Assembly (NCBI RefSeq): GCF_016598615.1
Contig: NZ_CP066831.1
Location: forward strand, 6,696,001-6,760,000
Source: Streptomyces liliifuscus
GTDB taxonomy: Bacteria; Actinomycetota; Actinomycetes; Streptomycetales; Streptomycetaceae
Direction: 5' to 3'
DNA: 64,000 nucleotides
Below are positions 34,755 to 43,033 of the stretch, piece by piece. How positions within the stretch are numbered: the stretch's first letter is position 1; every line of letters starts with the position of its first letter. The notes below the pieces were generated by a model that was not told the origin of the DNA, did no database searches, and worked only from the letters and a program-made list of their open reading frames with translations. A program made the translations under genes and the position numbers.

Positions 34755-36233
34755 ATGACCTCGGTGCAGGTCGGCAAGAACGACGACGGGCACGACCGCA
34801 AAGGTGTCGTGGGCAGCGAACCCCCTGAGGAGGGTCACGCCCCCGAAGAGGGCTACGAACGCGGCCTCAACAGCCGTCAGGTCCAGATGATCGCGATCGG
34901 CGGCGCCATCGGCGTCGGCCTCTTCCTGGGGGCCGGGGCGAACATCGCCAAGGCGGGCCCCAGTCTCATCCTCATGTACGCCCTCGCGGGCGTCATCATC
35001 TTCTTCATCATGCGGGCCCTCGGAGAGCTCCTGCTCTACCGTCCCGTCTCGGGCTCCTTCGCGGAGTACTCCCGCGAGTTCCTCGGCCCGTTCTTCGGCT
35101 ACTTCACCGGCTGGACGTACTGGCTGATGTGGGTCGTCACCGGCATGGCGGAACTCACCGCCGCCGCGATCTACGTCAACTACTGGTTCCCGCAGATCCC
35201 CCAGTGGGTCACCGCCCTGGTCTTCCTGCTGGTCCTCTTCGGGGCCAACCTGATCTCGGTGAAGCTCTTCGGCGAGATCGAGTTCTGGTTCTCGATGGTC
35301 AAGGTCACCGCCCTCATCGGCATGATCGTGATCGGCCTGGGCGTCCTCACCTTCGGCTTCAGCTCCGCGGGCGACTCGGCCGCCGTCTCCAACCTCTGGG
35401 CCTTCGACGGCTTCTTCCCCAAGGGCATCGGCTCGTCCCTGATGACCCTGCAGGGCGTGATGTTCGCGTACCTCGCCGTCGAACTCGTCGGCGTCACCGC
35501 GGGCGAGTCCGAGAACCCGGAGAAGACCCTCCCCAAGGCGATCAACACCCTGCCCTGGCGCATCGCCCTCTTCTACGTCGGCGCCCTCACTGTCATCCTC
35601 TGCGTAGTGAAGTGGACCGAGTTCGCACCCGGCGTGAGCCCCTTCGTGGAGGCCTTCGCGAAGATCGGCATCCCGGCGGGCGCGGGCATCGTGAACTTCG
35701 TCGTCCTGACGGCGGCCCTGTCCTCCTGCAACTCCGGCATGTACTCCACCGGCCGCATGCTGCGCACCCTGGCGGACAACGGCGAGGCCCCCAGGATCTT
35801 CAACAAGCTGTCCTCCACCAAGACGCCCGCGCTCGGCATCACCGTCTCCATGCTCTTCATGGGCATCGGCGTGGTCCTGAACTACATCGTCCCGGAGAAG
35901 GCTTTCGGCTACGTCATCTCGGTCGCCACCGCGGCCGGCATCTGGACCTGGCTGATGATCCTGGCCAGCCACATCCTGTACCGCCGCGCGGTCGACGCCG
36001 GACGCCTGCCCGCCTCGTCCTTCCCGGCCCCGGGCGGCTCGAAGCTCAGCTGGGTCGCGGTCGTGTTCCTGCTCTTCGTCACCTGCCTCATCGCGTACGA
36101 CGCCGACTCCCGCGTCTGCCTCTACGTGATGGCCGGCTGGGCGGCGGCACTGGGCATCGGCTGGACCGTACTGAAGTCGCGGAACCCGGAGGTCACCGAG
36201 CGCCGCGACCCGGAGTTCGAGAAGATCGGCTGA
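34755..36233 (+). CDS. amino acid permease (AAT family)
   Basis: 492-residue transporter with 12 helices: A-I-G-G-A-I-G-V-G-L-F-L-G-A-G in helix 1 and F-A-Y-L-A-V-E-L-V-G-V-T-A-G-E-S in helix 6 match the AroP/GabP/CycA-type AAT family of proton symporters. The N-terminal tail of about 35 residues is acidic. ATG 34755 is preferred for AAAGG ten bases upstream; ATG 34734 is possible. In M. tuberculosis the corresponding slot between the clpS block and mec holds another gene. Confidence 0.85.
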   Translation: MTSVQVGKNDDGHDRKGVVGSEPPEEGHAPEEGYERGLNSRQVQMIAIGGAIGVGLFLGAGANIAKAGPSLILMYALAGVIIFFIMRALGELLLYRPVSGSFAEYSREFLGPFFGYFTGWTYWLMWVVTGMAELTAAAIYVNYWFPQIPQWVTALVFLLVLFGANLISVKLFGEIEFWFSMVKVTALIGMIVIGLGVLTFGFSSAGDSAAVSNLWAFDGFFPKGIGSSLMTLQGVMFAYLAVELVGVTAGESENPEKTLPKAINTLPWRIALFYVGALTVILCVVKWTEFAPGVSPFVEAFAKIGIPAGAGIVNFVVLTAALSSCNSGMYSTGRMLRTLADNGEAPRIFNKLSSTKTPALGITVSMLFMGIGVVLNYIVPEKAFGYVISVATAAGIWTWLMILASHILYRRAVDAGRLPASSFPAPGGSKLSWVAVVFLLFVTCLIAYDADSRVCLYVMAGWAAALGIGWTVLKSRNPEVTERRDPEFEKIG

Positions 36234-36276
36234 CGGATCTCACGCAGAGCATGTAGGGCTCGTGGCCCAGCATGTG

Positions 36277-36311
36277 GGCCGCCTCGTACCACCCTTCGGT
36301 ACGGGGCGGCC
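36277..36311 (+). terminator. terminator after the permease
   Basis: A 14-bp stem (36277-36290 / 36298-36311) with one G-T pair and a seven-base loop, followed by a CTTCTGCTT stretch. Confidence 0.8.
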
Positions 36312-36332
36312 CTTCTGCTTATCCTGACGACC

Positions 36333-36755
36333 ATGCTGACCATCACCCAGGTCCTCTTCGACCAGATCGTCGCGCACGCGCGCAAGGACCACCCCGACGA
36401 GGCGTGCGGCGTGGTCGCCGGCCCGGAGGGCACCGGCCGCCCCGAGCGGTTCATCCCGATGCTCAACGCCGCGCGCTCGCCCACCTTCTACGAGTTCGAC
36501 TCCGGCGACCTCCTCAAGCTCTACCGCGAGCTGGACGACCGCGACGAGGAACCGGTCGTCATCTACCACTCCCACACGGCCACCGAGGCGTACCCCTCCC
36601 GCACCGACATCTCGTACGCGAACGAGCCCGGCGCGCACTACGTCCTGGTCTCCACGGCGGACGCCGACGACGCCGGGCCCTTCCAGTTCCGGTCCTTCCG
36701 GATCCTGGAGGGCGAGGTGACGGAGGAGGAGGTCACGGTCGTGGAGACGTACTGA
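36333..36755 (+). CDS. mec: JAMM/MPN+ metalloprotease (Mec-like, acts on CysO)
   Basis: 140-residue M67 zinc peptidase. The complete JAMM motif is E23, H79-S-H81, S89 and D92 (H-x-H-x7-S-x2-D). The M. tuberculosis homologue Mec (Rv1334) releases cysteine from the CysO-cysteine adduct, and the cysO and cysM genes follow here. Because this CysO carries two residues after its diglycine, the same enzyme may also mature the carrier. The start is ATG 36333. Confidence 0.88.
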   Translation: MLTITQVLFDQIVAHARKDHPDEACGVVAGPEGTGRPERFIPMLNAARSPTFYEFDSGDLLKLYRELDDRDEEPVVIYHSHTATEAYPSRTDISYANEPGAHYVLVSTADADDAGPFQFRSFRILEGEVTEEEVTVVETY

Positions 36756-36822
36756 TCCCGTATTTCGGTCAGAATTCATCCAGTATCTGAGATCACATTC
36801 CAGAACCCGGACCGGGAATCGA

Positions 36823-36828
36823 TACGAT
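36823..36828 (+). promoter_or_regulatory. -10 box for a leaderless cysO leader transcript
   Basis: TACGAT lies seven bases before ATG 36835, so transcription should begin at or next to the start codon. The -35 region is not clear. CCCGG/CCGGG symmetry at about 36805-36815 may be an operator. Confidence 0.5.
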
Positions 36829-36834
36829 GACCCC

Positions 36835-36936
36835 ATGGTTTCCCACGACGTGAGCGACAAGACCCCGGGCATGCTGCTCGTGGCACGGTTGCACGTCGAC
36901 CTGTGCAGGCTGCAGAGCGCCATCTGTACGCGCTGA
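36835..36936 (+). CDS. cysteine-containing leader peptide upstream of cysO
   Basis: 33 residues: MVSHDVSDKTPGM, then LLVARLHVDLCRLQSAICTR and stop. The C-terminal segment with two cysteines matches the short putative leader peptides annotated ahead of sulfur-assimilation genes in streptomycetes. The transcript appears leaderless. An internal ATG at 36871 gives a 21-residue form. Two small hairpins follow (36945-36954; 36955-36960/36970-36975). By analogy with cysteine-responsive leader ORFs in mycobacteria, ribosome stalling at the Cys codons could tune cysO-cysM expression. Confidence 0.65.
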   Translation: MVSHDVSDKTPGMLLVARLHVDLCRLQSAICTR

Positions 36937-37044
36937 ACCCTGCCGCCGTACGGCCGTGAGCCGCGGCGCCTCACGACGCACACCTGCTCTTCTGCGCTGC
37001 CGCGCGCCCACCGACCGACTCACTCCCGACAGGAGCCCACAGCC

Positions 37045-37323
37045 ATGGCCATCGAGGTCCGCATCCCCACCATCCTCCGCACCTACACCGACGGCCAGAA
37101 GGCCGTCGAGGGCGGCGGGGAGACCCTCGCCGCCCTCTTCGCCGACCTGGAGACCCGGCACACGGGCATCCAGGCCCGCATCGTGGACGGCGGCGAGCTG
37201 CGCCGCTTCGTGAACGTGTACCTGAACGACGAGGACGTGCGCTTCCTCGACGGCATCAACACCAAGCTGACCGACGGCGACAACGTCACGATCCTGCCGG
37301 CCGTGGCCGGCGGCATGGTCTGA
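37045..37323 (+). CDS. cysO: sulfur carrier protein CysO (MoaD/ubiquitin-like)
   Basis: 92-residue beta-grasp protein of the MoaD/ThiS type: V-R-I-P-T-I-L-R at the start, then R-F-V-N-V-Y-L-N-D-E-D-V-R-F and V-T-I-L-P-A-V-A-G-G. As thiocarboxylate it donates sulfur to CysM-bound aminoacrylate. Unlike M. tuberculosis CysO, which ends at the diglycine, this one continues with Met-Val, so trimming is needed to expose Gly-Gly. AGGAG is nine bases upstream. cysM follows after 23 bp. Confidence 0.9.
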   Translation: MAIEVRIPTILRTYTDGQKAVEGGGETLAALFADLETRHTGIQARIVDGGELRRFVNVYLNDEDVRFLDGINTKLTDGDNVTILPAVAGGMV

Positions 37324-37346
37324 CCGGCACCGGGCTCTGATCGCTG

Positions 37347-38297
37347 ATGCGTTACGACTCCCCGCTGGCCGCGGTGGGCAACACCCCTCTGGTGCGCCTG
37401 CCGCGGCTCTCGCCGTCCGCCGACGTCCGCATCTGGGCGAAGCTGGAGGACCGCAATCCGACCGGCTCGGTCAAGGACCGTCCCGCGCTCCACATGATCG
37501 AACAGGCGGAGAAGGACGGCCGGTTGACGCCCGGCTGCACGATTCTGGAGCCCACCTCCGGCAACACCGGCATCTCCCTCGCCATGGCGGCGAAGCTCAA
37601 GGGCTACCGCATGGTGTGCGTCATGCCCGAGAACACCTCCCAGGAGCGGCGGGAACTGCTCGGCATGTGGGGCGCCGAGATCATCCCGTCCCCGGCGGCC
37701 GGGGGTTCGAACACGGCGGTGCGGGTGGCGAAGGAACTGGCCGCCGAGCACCCCGACTGGGTGATGCTCTACCAGTACGGCAACCCCGACAACGCGGGCG
37801 CGCACTACGCGACGACCGGGCCGGAGATCCTCGCCGACCTGCCCTCGGTCACCCACTTCGTCGCCGGGCTCGGCACCACCGGCACGCTGATGGGTGTGGG
37901 CCGCTTCCTCCGCGAGCACAAGCCCGACGTCAAGATCGTCGCGGCCGAGCCGCGATACGACGATCTTGTGTACGGGCTTCGGAACCTCGACGAGGGGTTC
38001 GTGCCCGAGCTGTACGACGCGTCCGTTCTGACCACCCGGTTCTCGGTCGGCTCCGCCGATGCCGTCACCCGTACGCGGGAGCTTTTGCAGCAGGAGGGGA
38101 TCTTTGCCGGGGTCTCCACGGGGGCGGCGCTGCACGCGGCGATCGGGGTCGGGCTGAAGGCCGTGAAGTCGGGCGAGCCCGCCGACATCGTCTTCGTCGT
38201 GGCCGACGGGGGTTGGAAGTACCTCTCCACCGGTGTCTACACCGCTGCCACGACGGAAGAGGCCATCGAGACGCTGCAGGGGCAGCTCTGGGCGTAG
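37347..38297 (+). CDS. cysM: O-phosphoserine sulfhydrylase (CysO-dependent cysteine synthase)
   Basis: 316-residue fold-type II PLP enzyme. The PLP lysine is K43 (G-S-V-K-D-R), the phosphate loop T-S-G-N-T-G is at 70-75 and G-L-G-T-T-G at about 174-179. R212 in Y-G-L-R-N-L-D-E-G-F probably corresponds to Arg220 of M. tuberculosis CysM, which selects O-phosphoserine over O-acetylserine. The C-terminal G-G-W-K-Y-L-S-T-G-V-Y-T is typical of that subgroup. It forms an operon with cysO. Confidence 0.92.
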   Translation: MRYDSPLAAVGNTPLVRLPRLSPSADVRIWAKLEDRNPTGSVKDRPALHMIEQAEKDGRLTPGCTILEPTSGNTGISLAMAAKLKGYRMVCVMPENTSQERRELLGMWGAEIIPSPAAGGSNTAVRVAKELAAEHPDWVMLYQYGNPDNAGAHYATTGPEILADLPSVTHFVAGLGTTGTLMGVGRFLREHKPDVKIVAAEPRYDDLVYGLRNLDEGFVPELYDASVLTTRFSVGSADAVTRTRELLQQEGIFAGVSTGAALHAAIGVGLKAVKSGEPADIVFVVADGGWKYLSTGVYTAATTEEAIETLQGQLWA

Positions 38298-38339
38298 CCC
38301 GGGTTTCTCGCCCCCGCCGCCCCTACCCGTCCCGTCCCT

Positions 38340-38486
38340 GGGGGCTGCGCCCCCAGACCCCCGCTATCGGCCTGAACGGCCTCGTCCTCAAACGCCGGAC
38401 GGGCTGAAAATGTCGGCCCGGGCCGCGAAATCTCCAGCCTCTCCGGCGTTTGAGGAGCGGGGGTTCGGGGGCTGGCCCCCGAAAAG
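38340..38486. repeat. large inverted repeat (potential cruciform) between cysM and the PemK-like gene
   Basis: Perfect inner arms TCCTCAAACGCCGGA (38385-38399) / TCCGGCGTTTGAGGA (38442-38456), and imperfect outer arms of about 25 bp (38340-38364 / 38457-38482) rich in G5/C5 runs. It lies between convergent genes. The arm sequence is a familiar intergenic element of streptomycetes and may act as a bidirectional terminator. Confidence 0.75.
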
Positions 38487-38525
38487 GGACGGGAATGGGT
38501 AGGGGCGGCGGGGGCGAGGAAAGCC

Positions 38526-39041
38526 CTAGTGGGGGAGGTTGCGGACCTGGTCCCAGATCATGGGGTCCACCGGGCCCACCCGGCGGCGGAAGTCCCGTAC
38601 CGGCAGCCCGCGCAGCTCATCCGTCTCGAGGAAGCTGGCCCGCCCCCGGGCATCCCCCACGGACCCGGGCGGCAGCGGAATGACCCCGGCCCGCCGCTCG
38701 TCGTGGTTCTTGCTGGTGATCTTGGCGACGACAGCCGTACGCCCCCGCACCGACAGAACGAGACACGGCCGATCCTTCGCCCCGGGCCCGTCCTCGTAGG
38801 GAACGTTCGCCCACCAGATCTCGGCAGGCTGCGGACGGGAAGAACGAGACGGGCGAGAAGAGCGCCGGAACCCACCCAGGGCCCGCGGTCGCCCCGGAGG
38901 ACGGTCCGGCCCGCGACGGGGCGACCGGCCCCGCCAACGGCCCCGTCCGCCGGAAGACCCCCGCCCCCACCCGTCCACCACCGTCGCGACACCCGCCAAC
39001 AGCACCACGGCCACCAACGCGAGCCACCACGACGTATCCAT
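38526..39041 (-). CDS. membrane-anchored PemK/MazF-like protein
   Basis: 171 residues: one N-terminal transmembrane helix (about 5-22), a basic Arg/Gly/Pro/Ser linker of about 45 residues, then a PemK/MazF-like beta-barrel domain with A-E-I-W-W-A-N-V-P-Y, K-D-R-P-C-L-V-L-S, and T-D-E-L-R-G-L-P near the end. MazF toxins are endoribonucleases, but no antitoxin ORF is adjacent and the anchor is unusual, so toxicity is unproven. The start at 39041 includes the helix. Confidence 0.75.
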   Translation of the reverse strand: MDTSWWLALVAVVLLAGVATVVDGWGRGSSGGRGRWRGRSPRRGPDRPPGRPRALGGFRRSSRPSRSSRPQPAEIWWANVPYEDGPGAKDRPCLVLSVRGRTAVVAKITSKNHDERRAGVIPLPPGSVGDARGRASFLETDELRGLPVRDFRRRVGPVDPMIWDQVRNLPH

Positions 39042-39228
39042 GGATATGACGGTACCGGCGTGACGGGGCCCACGCTTGGCCACCCCGCTGGCCCCCGAAC
39101 CGGTGACACCGCAGGTGAGTTCCCCCACAACAGCCCTCGACGGAGGAGCGACAGGACCTTTTGCGCCTTACGCTCGACGGACCGCACGACCCCCGTCTTC
39201 ACTCCCCGCCAGCGGAGGTTTCTGCTTT

Positions 39229-39981
39229 ATGAAGCTCACCGTCGTCGGCTGCTCGGGGTCGTTCCCGTCCGCGGAATCGGCCTGCTCGAGCTACCTCGTC
39301 GAGGCCGACGGCTTCCGGCTGCTTCTCGACATGGGCAACGGTGCCCTTGGCGAGCTGCAGCGCCACTGCGGTCTCTACGACCTTGACGCGATCTTCCTCA
39401 GCCATCTGCACGCCGACCACTGCATCGACATGTGCGCGTACTTCGTCGCACGCTACTACCGCCATGACGGCGGCCGCTGCGATCCGATCCCCGTCTACGG
39501 ACCGGAGGGCACGGAGCAGCGCCTGACCACCGCGTACGCGGACACCCCCTCCGCCTCCTCCATGAGCGAGGTCTTCGACTTCCACACGGTCAAGCCGGGC
39601 TCGTTCGAGATCGGCCCGTTCTCGGTGCACACCGAGAAGGTGAGCCACCCCGTGGAGGCGTACGGCATCCGTGTCGAGCACGGCGGCCGGTCGCTCACGT
39701 ACTCCGGGGACACCGGCGTGTGCGACACGCTGGACGAACTCGCCAGGGACACCGACCTGTTCCTCTGCGAGGCCGCGTTCACCCACGGCAAGGAGAACAT
39801 CCCGGATCTCCACCTCAACGGCCGCGAGGCCGGCGAGACCGCGACCCGCGCCGCGGCTCGCCGCCTGGTCCTCACCCACATCCCGCCGTGGACGGACCCC
39901 CAGGCGAACCTGGCGGACGCCCGAGCGGCGTTCGGAGGGCCGGTGGAACTCGCCACGCCGCGAGTCACGTACGAGATCTGA
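39229..39981 (+). CDS. MBL-fold metallohydrolase (Rv1339-like, possible cyclic nucleotide phosphodiesterase)
   Basis: 250-residue metallo-beta-lactamase-fold enzyme with H59-L-H61-A-D63-H64 and later H-P-V-E-A-Y and S-G-D-T-G ligand regions, resembling RNase Z/phosphodiesterase types. The M. tuberculosis gene at this place in the conserved block (Rv1339, between murI and rphA) has been reported as a cAMP phosphodiesterase, making that a good candidate role. The start is ATG 39229 with GGAGG ten bases upstream. It ends at a bidirectional terminator. Confidence 0.82.
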   Translation: MKLTVVGCSGSFPSAESACSSYLVEADGFRLLLDMGNGALGELQRHCGLYDLDAIFLSHLHADHCIDMCAYFVARYYRHDGGRCDPIPVYGPEGTEQRLTTAYADTPSASSMSEVFDFHTVKPGSFEIGPFSVHTEKVSHPVEAYGIRVEHGGRSLTYSGDTGVCDTLDELARDTDLFLCEAAFTHGKENIPDLHLNGREAGETATRAAARRLVLTHIPPWTDPQANLADARAAFGGPVELATPRVTYEI

Positions 39982-39993
39982 CGTCGTCCGTAC

Positions 39994-40035
39994 GCAGCAC
40001 TGCACACGCAGCACTGCGCAGGCTGCGCAGCACGA
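39994..40035. repeat. short GCAGCACTGC direct repeats
   Basis: GCAGCACTGC recurs twice (39996-40020) with a related GCGCAGCAC after it, between the MBL gene and the terminator. No function assigned. Confidence 0.5.
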
Positions 40036-40068
40036 GGCCCCCGGAGCCGATCGGCTCCGGGGGCCTCG
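40033..40068. terminator. 36-bp perfect palindrome, bidirectional terminator
   Basis: Two 18-base arms meet without a loop at 40050/40051 (core GGAGCCGATCGGCTCC). It lies between the convergent MBL and PTS genes. Confidence 0.85.
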
Positions 40069-40117
40069 TCATGTCCTACGTCCTGGTCCTCGTGCCTTGG
40101 AACTCAGGCCTTGTTCC

Positions 40118-41368
40118 TCACGCCTTGGTGAGGTCCTCGACCTCTTCCTCGGGCTCTCGGCCCGGCGTCGCGAGGTTGAACCTGATGATCGCGAAGCGGA
40201 AGGTCGCGTAGTAGATCGCCGCGAAGACCAGGCCGATCGGGATGATCATCCATGGCTTGGTGGCGAGGTTCCAGTTCAGGAAGTAGTCGATGGCACCGGC
40301 GGAGAAGCTGAAGCCGTGGTGGACGCCCAGCGCCCAGGTGACGGCCATCGAGATCGCGGTGAGGACCGCGTGGATCACGTACAGGACCGGCGCGATGAAC
40401 ATGAACGCGAACTCGATCGGCTCGGTGATACCCGTGACGAACGAGGTCAGCGCGAGGGAGACCATCATGCCGCCGACGGCCTTGCGGCGCTCGGGGCGGG
40501 CGCAGTGCGTGATCGCCAGGGCGGCGGCCGGGAGCGCGAACATCATGATGGGGAAGAAGCCCGTCATGAACTGACCGGCGGTCGGGTCGCCGTGGAAGAA
40601 GCGCGGCAGGTCACCGTGCCAGACGGCACCGGCGGAGTCCGTGTAGGTACCGATCTCCTGCCAGGCGACGGTGTTCACGAACTGGTGCATGCCGACCGGC
40701 AGCAGCGCGCGGTTGATGGCGCCGAAGATGCCCGCGCCGACCGCGCCGAGGCCGGTCATCCACTCGCCGAAGTTGGTGATGACGTCGCCGACGGGCTCCC
40801 AGACGAGGCCGAAGAAGACGCCGACGGCGGTGCCGATGAAGGCCATCAGGATCGGTACGAGACGGCGGCCGTTGAAGAAGCCGAGCCAGTCGGGGAGCTT
40901 GGTGCGGTGGAAGCGCTGCCAGGTGACGGCGGCTATCAGGCCCATCACGATGCCGCCGAGGACCTTGGGGTCGTTGTAGGTCGCGGCGACGTCCGCGCCC
41001 TTCTGGACCTTGGCCTCGCTGATCGGGAACGCGGTGAGCACGTTCTTGTAGACGAGGAACCCGACGAGCGCCGCGAGCGCGGTGGAGCCGTCCGACTTCT
41101 TGGCGAAGCCGATGGCGATGCCGACGCAGAACAGCAACGGCAGGTTGGCGAAGACCGCGTCGCCGGCGGTGGCGAACACGGACGCGACCTTGTTCCAGCC
41201 GAGCCCGTCCGGGCCGAACACATCGGGCTGGCCGAGACGGAGCAGGATGCCGGCGGCCGGCAGCACGGCAATGGGGAGCTGCAGGCTGCGGCCGACCTTC
41301 TGCAGGCCTTGGAGCAGGCCGGATCCCCACTTCTTCGCGGGGGCCGCCGGAGCTGTGGCGGTGGTCAT
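40118..41368 (-). CDS. nagE2: PTS EIIC permease, N-acetylglucosamine type (NagE2-like)
   Basis: 416-residue membrane protein, EIIC domain only: Q-L-P-I-A-V-L-P-A-A-G-I-L, F-F-N-G-R-R-L-V-P-I, G-I-T-E-P-I-E-F and H-H-G-F-S-F-S-A-G-A. It imports and phosphorylates GlcNAc together with a separate EIIB and EIIA. Two dre-like sites lie 78-110 bp upstream, so DasR control is expected. The paired EIIC genes and divergent EIIB match S. coelicolor nagE2-nagE1-nagF. ATG 41368 has GGAGG. Confidence 0.88.
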   Translation of the reverse strand: MTTATAPAAPAKKWGSGLLQGLQKVGRSLQLPIAVLPAAGILLRLGQPDVFGPDGLGWNKVASVFATAGDAVFANLPLLFCVGIAIGFAKKSDGSTALAALVGFLVYKNVLTAFPISEAKVQKGADVAATYNDPKVLGGIVMGLIAAVTWQRFHRTKLPDWLGFFNGRRLVPILMAFIGTAVGVFFGLVWEPVGDVITNFGEWMTGLGAVGAGIFGAINRALLPVGMHQFVNTVAWQEIGTYTDSAGAVWHGDLPRFFHGDPTAGQFMTGFFPIMMFALPAAALAITHCARPERRKAVGGMMVSLALTSFVTGITEPIEFAFMFIAPVLYVIHAVLTAISMAVTWALGVHHGFSFSAGAIDYFLNWNLATKPWMIIPIGLVFAAIYYATFRFAIIRFNLATPGREPEEEVEDLTKA

Positions 41369-41445
41369 GGTTCCTCCATGTGCAGGGTGCTGCCGGGGAC
41401 GGGAAGTGAACGGAAGTGAATTGCACGGGGGATGGACAGCATCCA

Positions 41446-41461
41446 CGTGGTCTACACCACT
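41446..41461. promoter_or_regulatory. dre site 1 (DasR operator) upstream of nagE2
   Basis: CGTGGTCTACACCACT, matching the dre consensus ACTGGTCTAGACCACT/AGT at most positions. Confidence 0.8.
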
Positions 41462-41462
41462 C

Positions 41463-41478
41463 AGTGGTGTAGACCTGT
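41463..41478. promoter_or_regulatory. dre site 2 (DasR operator) upstream of nagE2
   Basis: AGTGGTGTAGACCTGT, one base from site 1. The tandem arrangement suggests cooperative DasR binding. Confidence 0.8.
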
Positions 41479-41561
41479 TGTAGCACGGTGAAGGTGAGAT
41501 AAGGAACCCGCAGTTTTTGCGGCCTGGACATGCAGGATCAAGTGTCTGGAAACATGAAAAA

Positions 41562-41604
41562 GCGCCCCTAAGGGGCGCGGGGAACTGCGCGAACGGCCAC
41601 GCCG
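41562..41604. terminator. hairpin after nagE1 (dispersed repeat copy, inverted)
   Basis: GCGCCCCT-AAGGGGCGC followed by the reverse complement of the dispersed core (41572-41590). It lies in the 170 bp between nagE1 and the nagE2 dre sites. Confidence 0.65.
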
Positions 41605-41651
41605 GTCCGCAGACTGCGAACCGGCTTCGGGGCCCAGGAAAGGCGGAGCGC

Positions 41652-42938
41652 CTACGCCTTCGTCACGTCCTCGACCTCGTCCTCCGGCTCCCGGCCCGGC
41701 GTCGGCAGGTCGAACTTCGTGATCGCGAACCGGAACACCACGTAGTAGACGACGGCGAAGCACAGACCGATCGGAATGATCGCCCAGGGTTTCGTGGCCA
41801 GATTCCAGTTGATGACGTAGTCGATCAGACCCGCCGAGAAACTGAACCCGTCGTGCACACCCAGACCCCATGTCACCGCCATCGAGGCACCCGTGAGAAC
41901 CGCGTGCACCGCGTACAGCGCGGGCGCGATGAACACGAAGGAGTACTCGATCGGTTCCGTGATGCCCGTGACGAACGACGTCAGGGCGATCGACAGCATC
42001 AGACCCCCAACTTCCTTGCGGCGGTGGGGTTTCGCGCAGTGCGCCATCGCCAGGCACGCGGCCGGCAGAGCGAACATCATGATGGGGAAGAAGCCGGACG
42101 TGAACTGCCCCGCGTTCGGGTCGCCCGCCAGGAACATGTTGATGTCGCCGTGCACGACCGTGCCGTCCGGCTTGGTGTAACTGCCGAACTGGAACCACAT
42201 GGGCACGTTCAGGAACTGGTGCAGCCCGATCACGAGCAGTGCACGGTTGGCGAGACCGAAGACTCCCGCACCCCACGCGCCCAGGCTCACCAGCCAGTCG
42301 CTGAAGTCCTCGAGACCCCTGCCGATCGGCGGCCACACCCACAGACACAGCGCCGCGAACGCGATCGCCACGAACGCCATGATGATCGGGACGAGGCGGC
42401 GGCCGTTGAAGAAGCCGAGCCAGTCCACCAGCTTGGTGCGGTGATAGCGCTGCCAGAAGTAGGCCGCCATCAGGCCCATGATGATGCCGCCGAAGACACC
42501 CGGATTCTGGTACGTGAACACCACCACCGAGCCGTCGTCCGCCTGACAGCCGGCAGCCACCACCTTCGCCTGCTGCGCACAGTCCTCGGGGAACTGCCGC
42601 AGCACGTTGTAGTAGACGAGGAACCCGGCCACCGCCGCGAGCGCCGTCGAACCGTCGGCCTTCTTCGCCATACCGATCGCCACACCGACGCAGAACAGCA
42701 GAGGCAGCCCGAGCGAACCGTCCAGCAGCGCGCCGCCCGCGCCCGCCATCACCTTGGAGACGTTCGTCCAGCCGAGACCGTCGTCCCCGAACACATCCGG
42801 CTGGCCCAGGCGGTTGAGGATGCCGGCGGCCGGCAGCACGGCGATGGGCAGTTGCAGGCTGCGGCCCATCTTCTGCAGGCCCTGGAACAGGTTGCTCCAG
42901 CGGGTGCGCGCGGGCGCGGCGGCGCTTTCGGCACTCAT
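41652..42938 (-). CDS. nagE1: PTS EIIC permease, N-acetylglucosamine type (NagE1-like paralogue)
   Basis: 428-residue EIIC protein closely related to NagE2 along its whole length, with an insert of about 12 residues containing two extra cysteines near 145-160 (D-C-A-Q-Q-A-K-V-V-A-A-G-C). It has the same F-F-N-G-R-R-L-V-P-I and G-I-T-E-P-I-E-Y motifs. GGAGGACCGCAG precedes ATG 42938. It is transcribed divergently from nagF, with one dre site between. The second permease may extend the sugar range. Confidence 0.88.
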   Translation of the reverse strand: MSAESAAAPARTRWSNLFQGLQKMGRSLQLPIAVLPAAGILNRLGQPDVFGDDGLGWTNVSKVMAGAGGALLDGSLGLPLLFCVGVAIGMAKKADGSTALAAVAGFLVYYNVLRQFPEDCAQQAKVVAAGCQADDGSVVVFTYQNPGVFGGIIMGLMAAYFWQRYHRTKLVDWLGFFNGRRLVPIIMAFVAIAFAALCLWVWPPIGRGLEDFSDWLVSLGAWGAGVFGLANRALLVIGLHQFLNVPMWFQFGSYTKPDGTVVHGDINMFLAGDPNAGQFTSGFFPIMMFALPAACLAMAHCAKPHRRKEVGGLMLSIALTSFVTGITEPIEYSFVFIAPALYAVHAVLTGASMAVTWGLGVHDGFSFSAGLIDYVINWNLATKPWAIIPIGLCFAVVYYVVFRFAITKFDLPTPGREPEDEVEDVTKA

Positions 42939-43033
42939 CTGCGGTCCTCCTGCATCCTCCCGCGCCCCTCCACCGGTCTCCCGCCGCCCTTCCGCACCCC
43001 CGGGAACGGGGCCGGGTTTGGCGGCCGTTGAAA

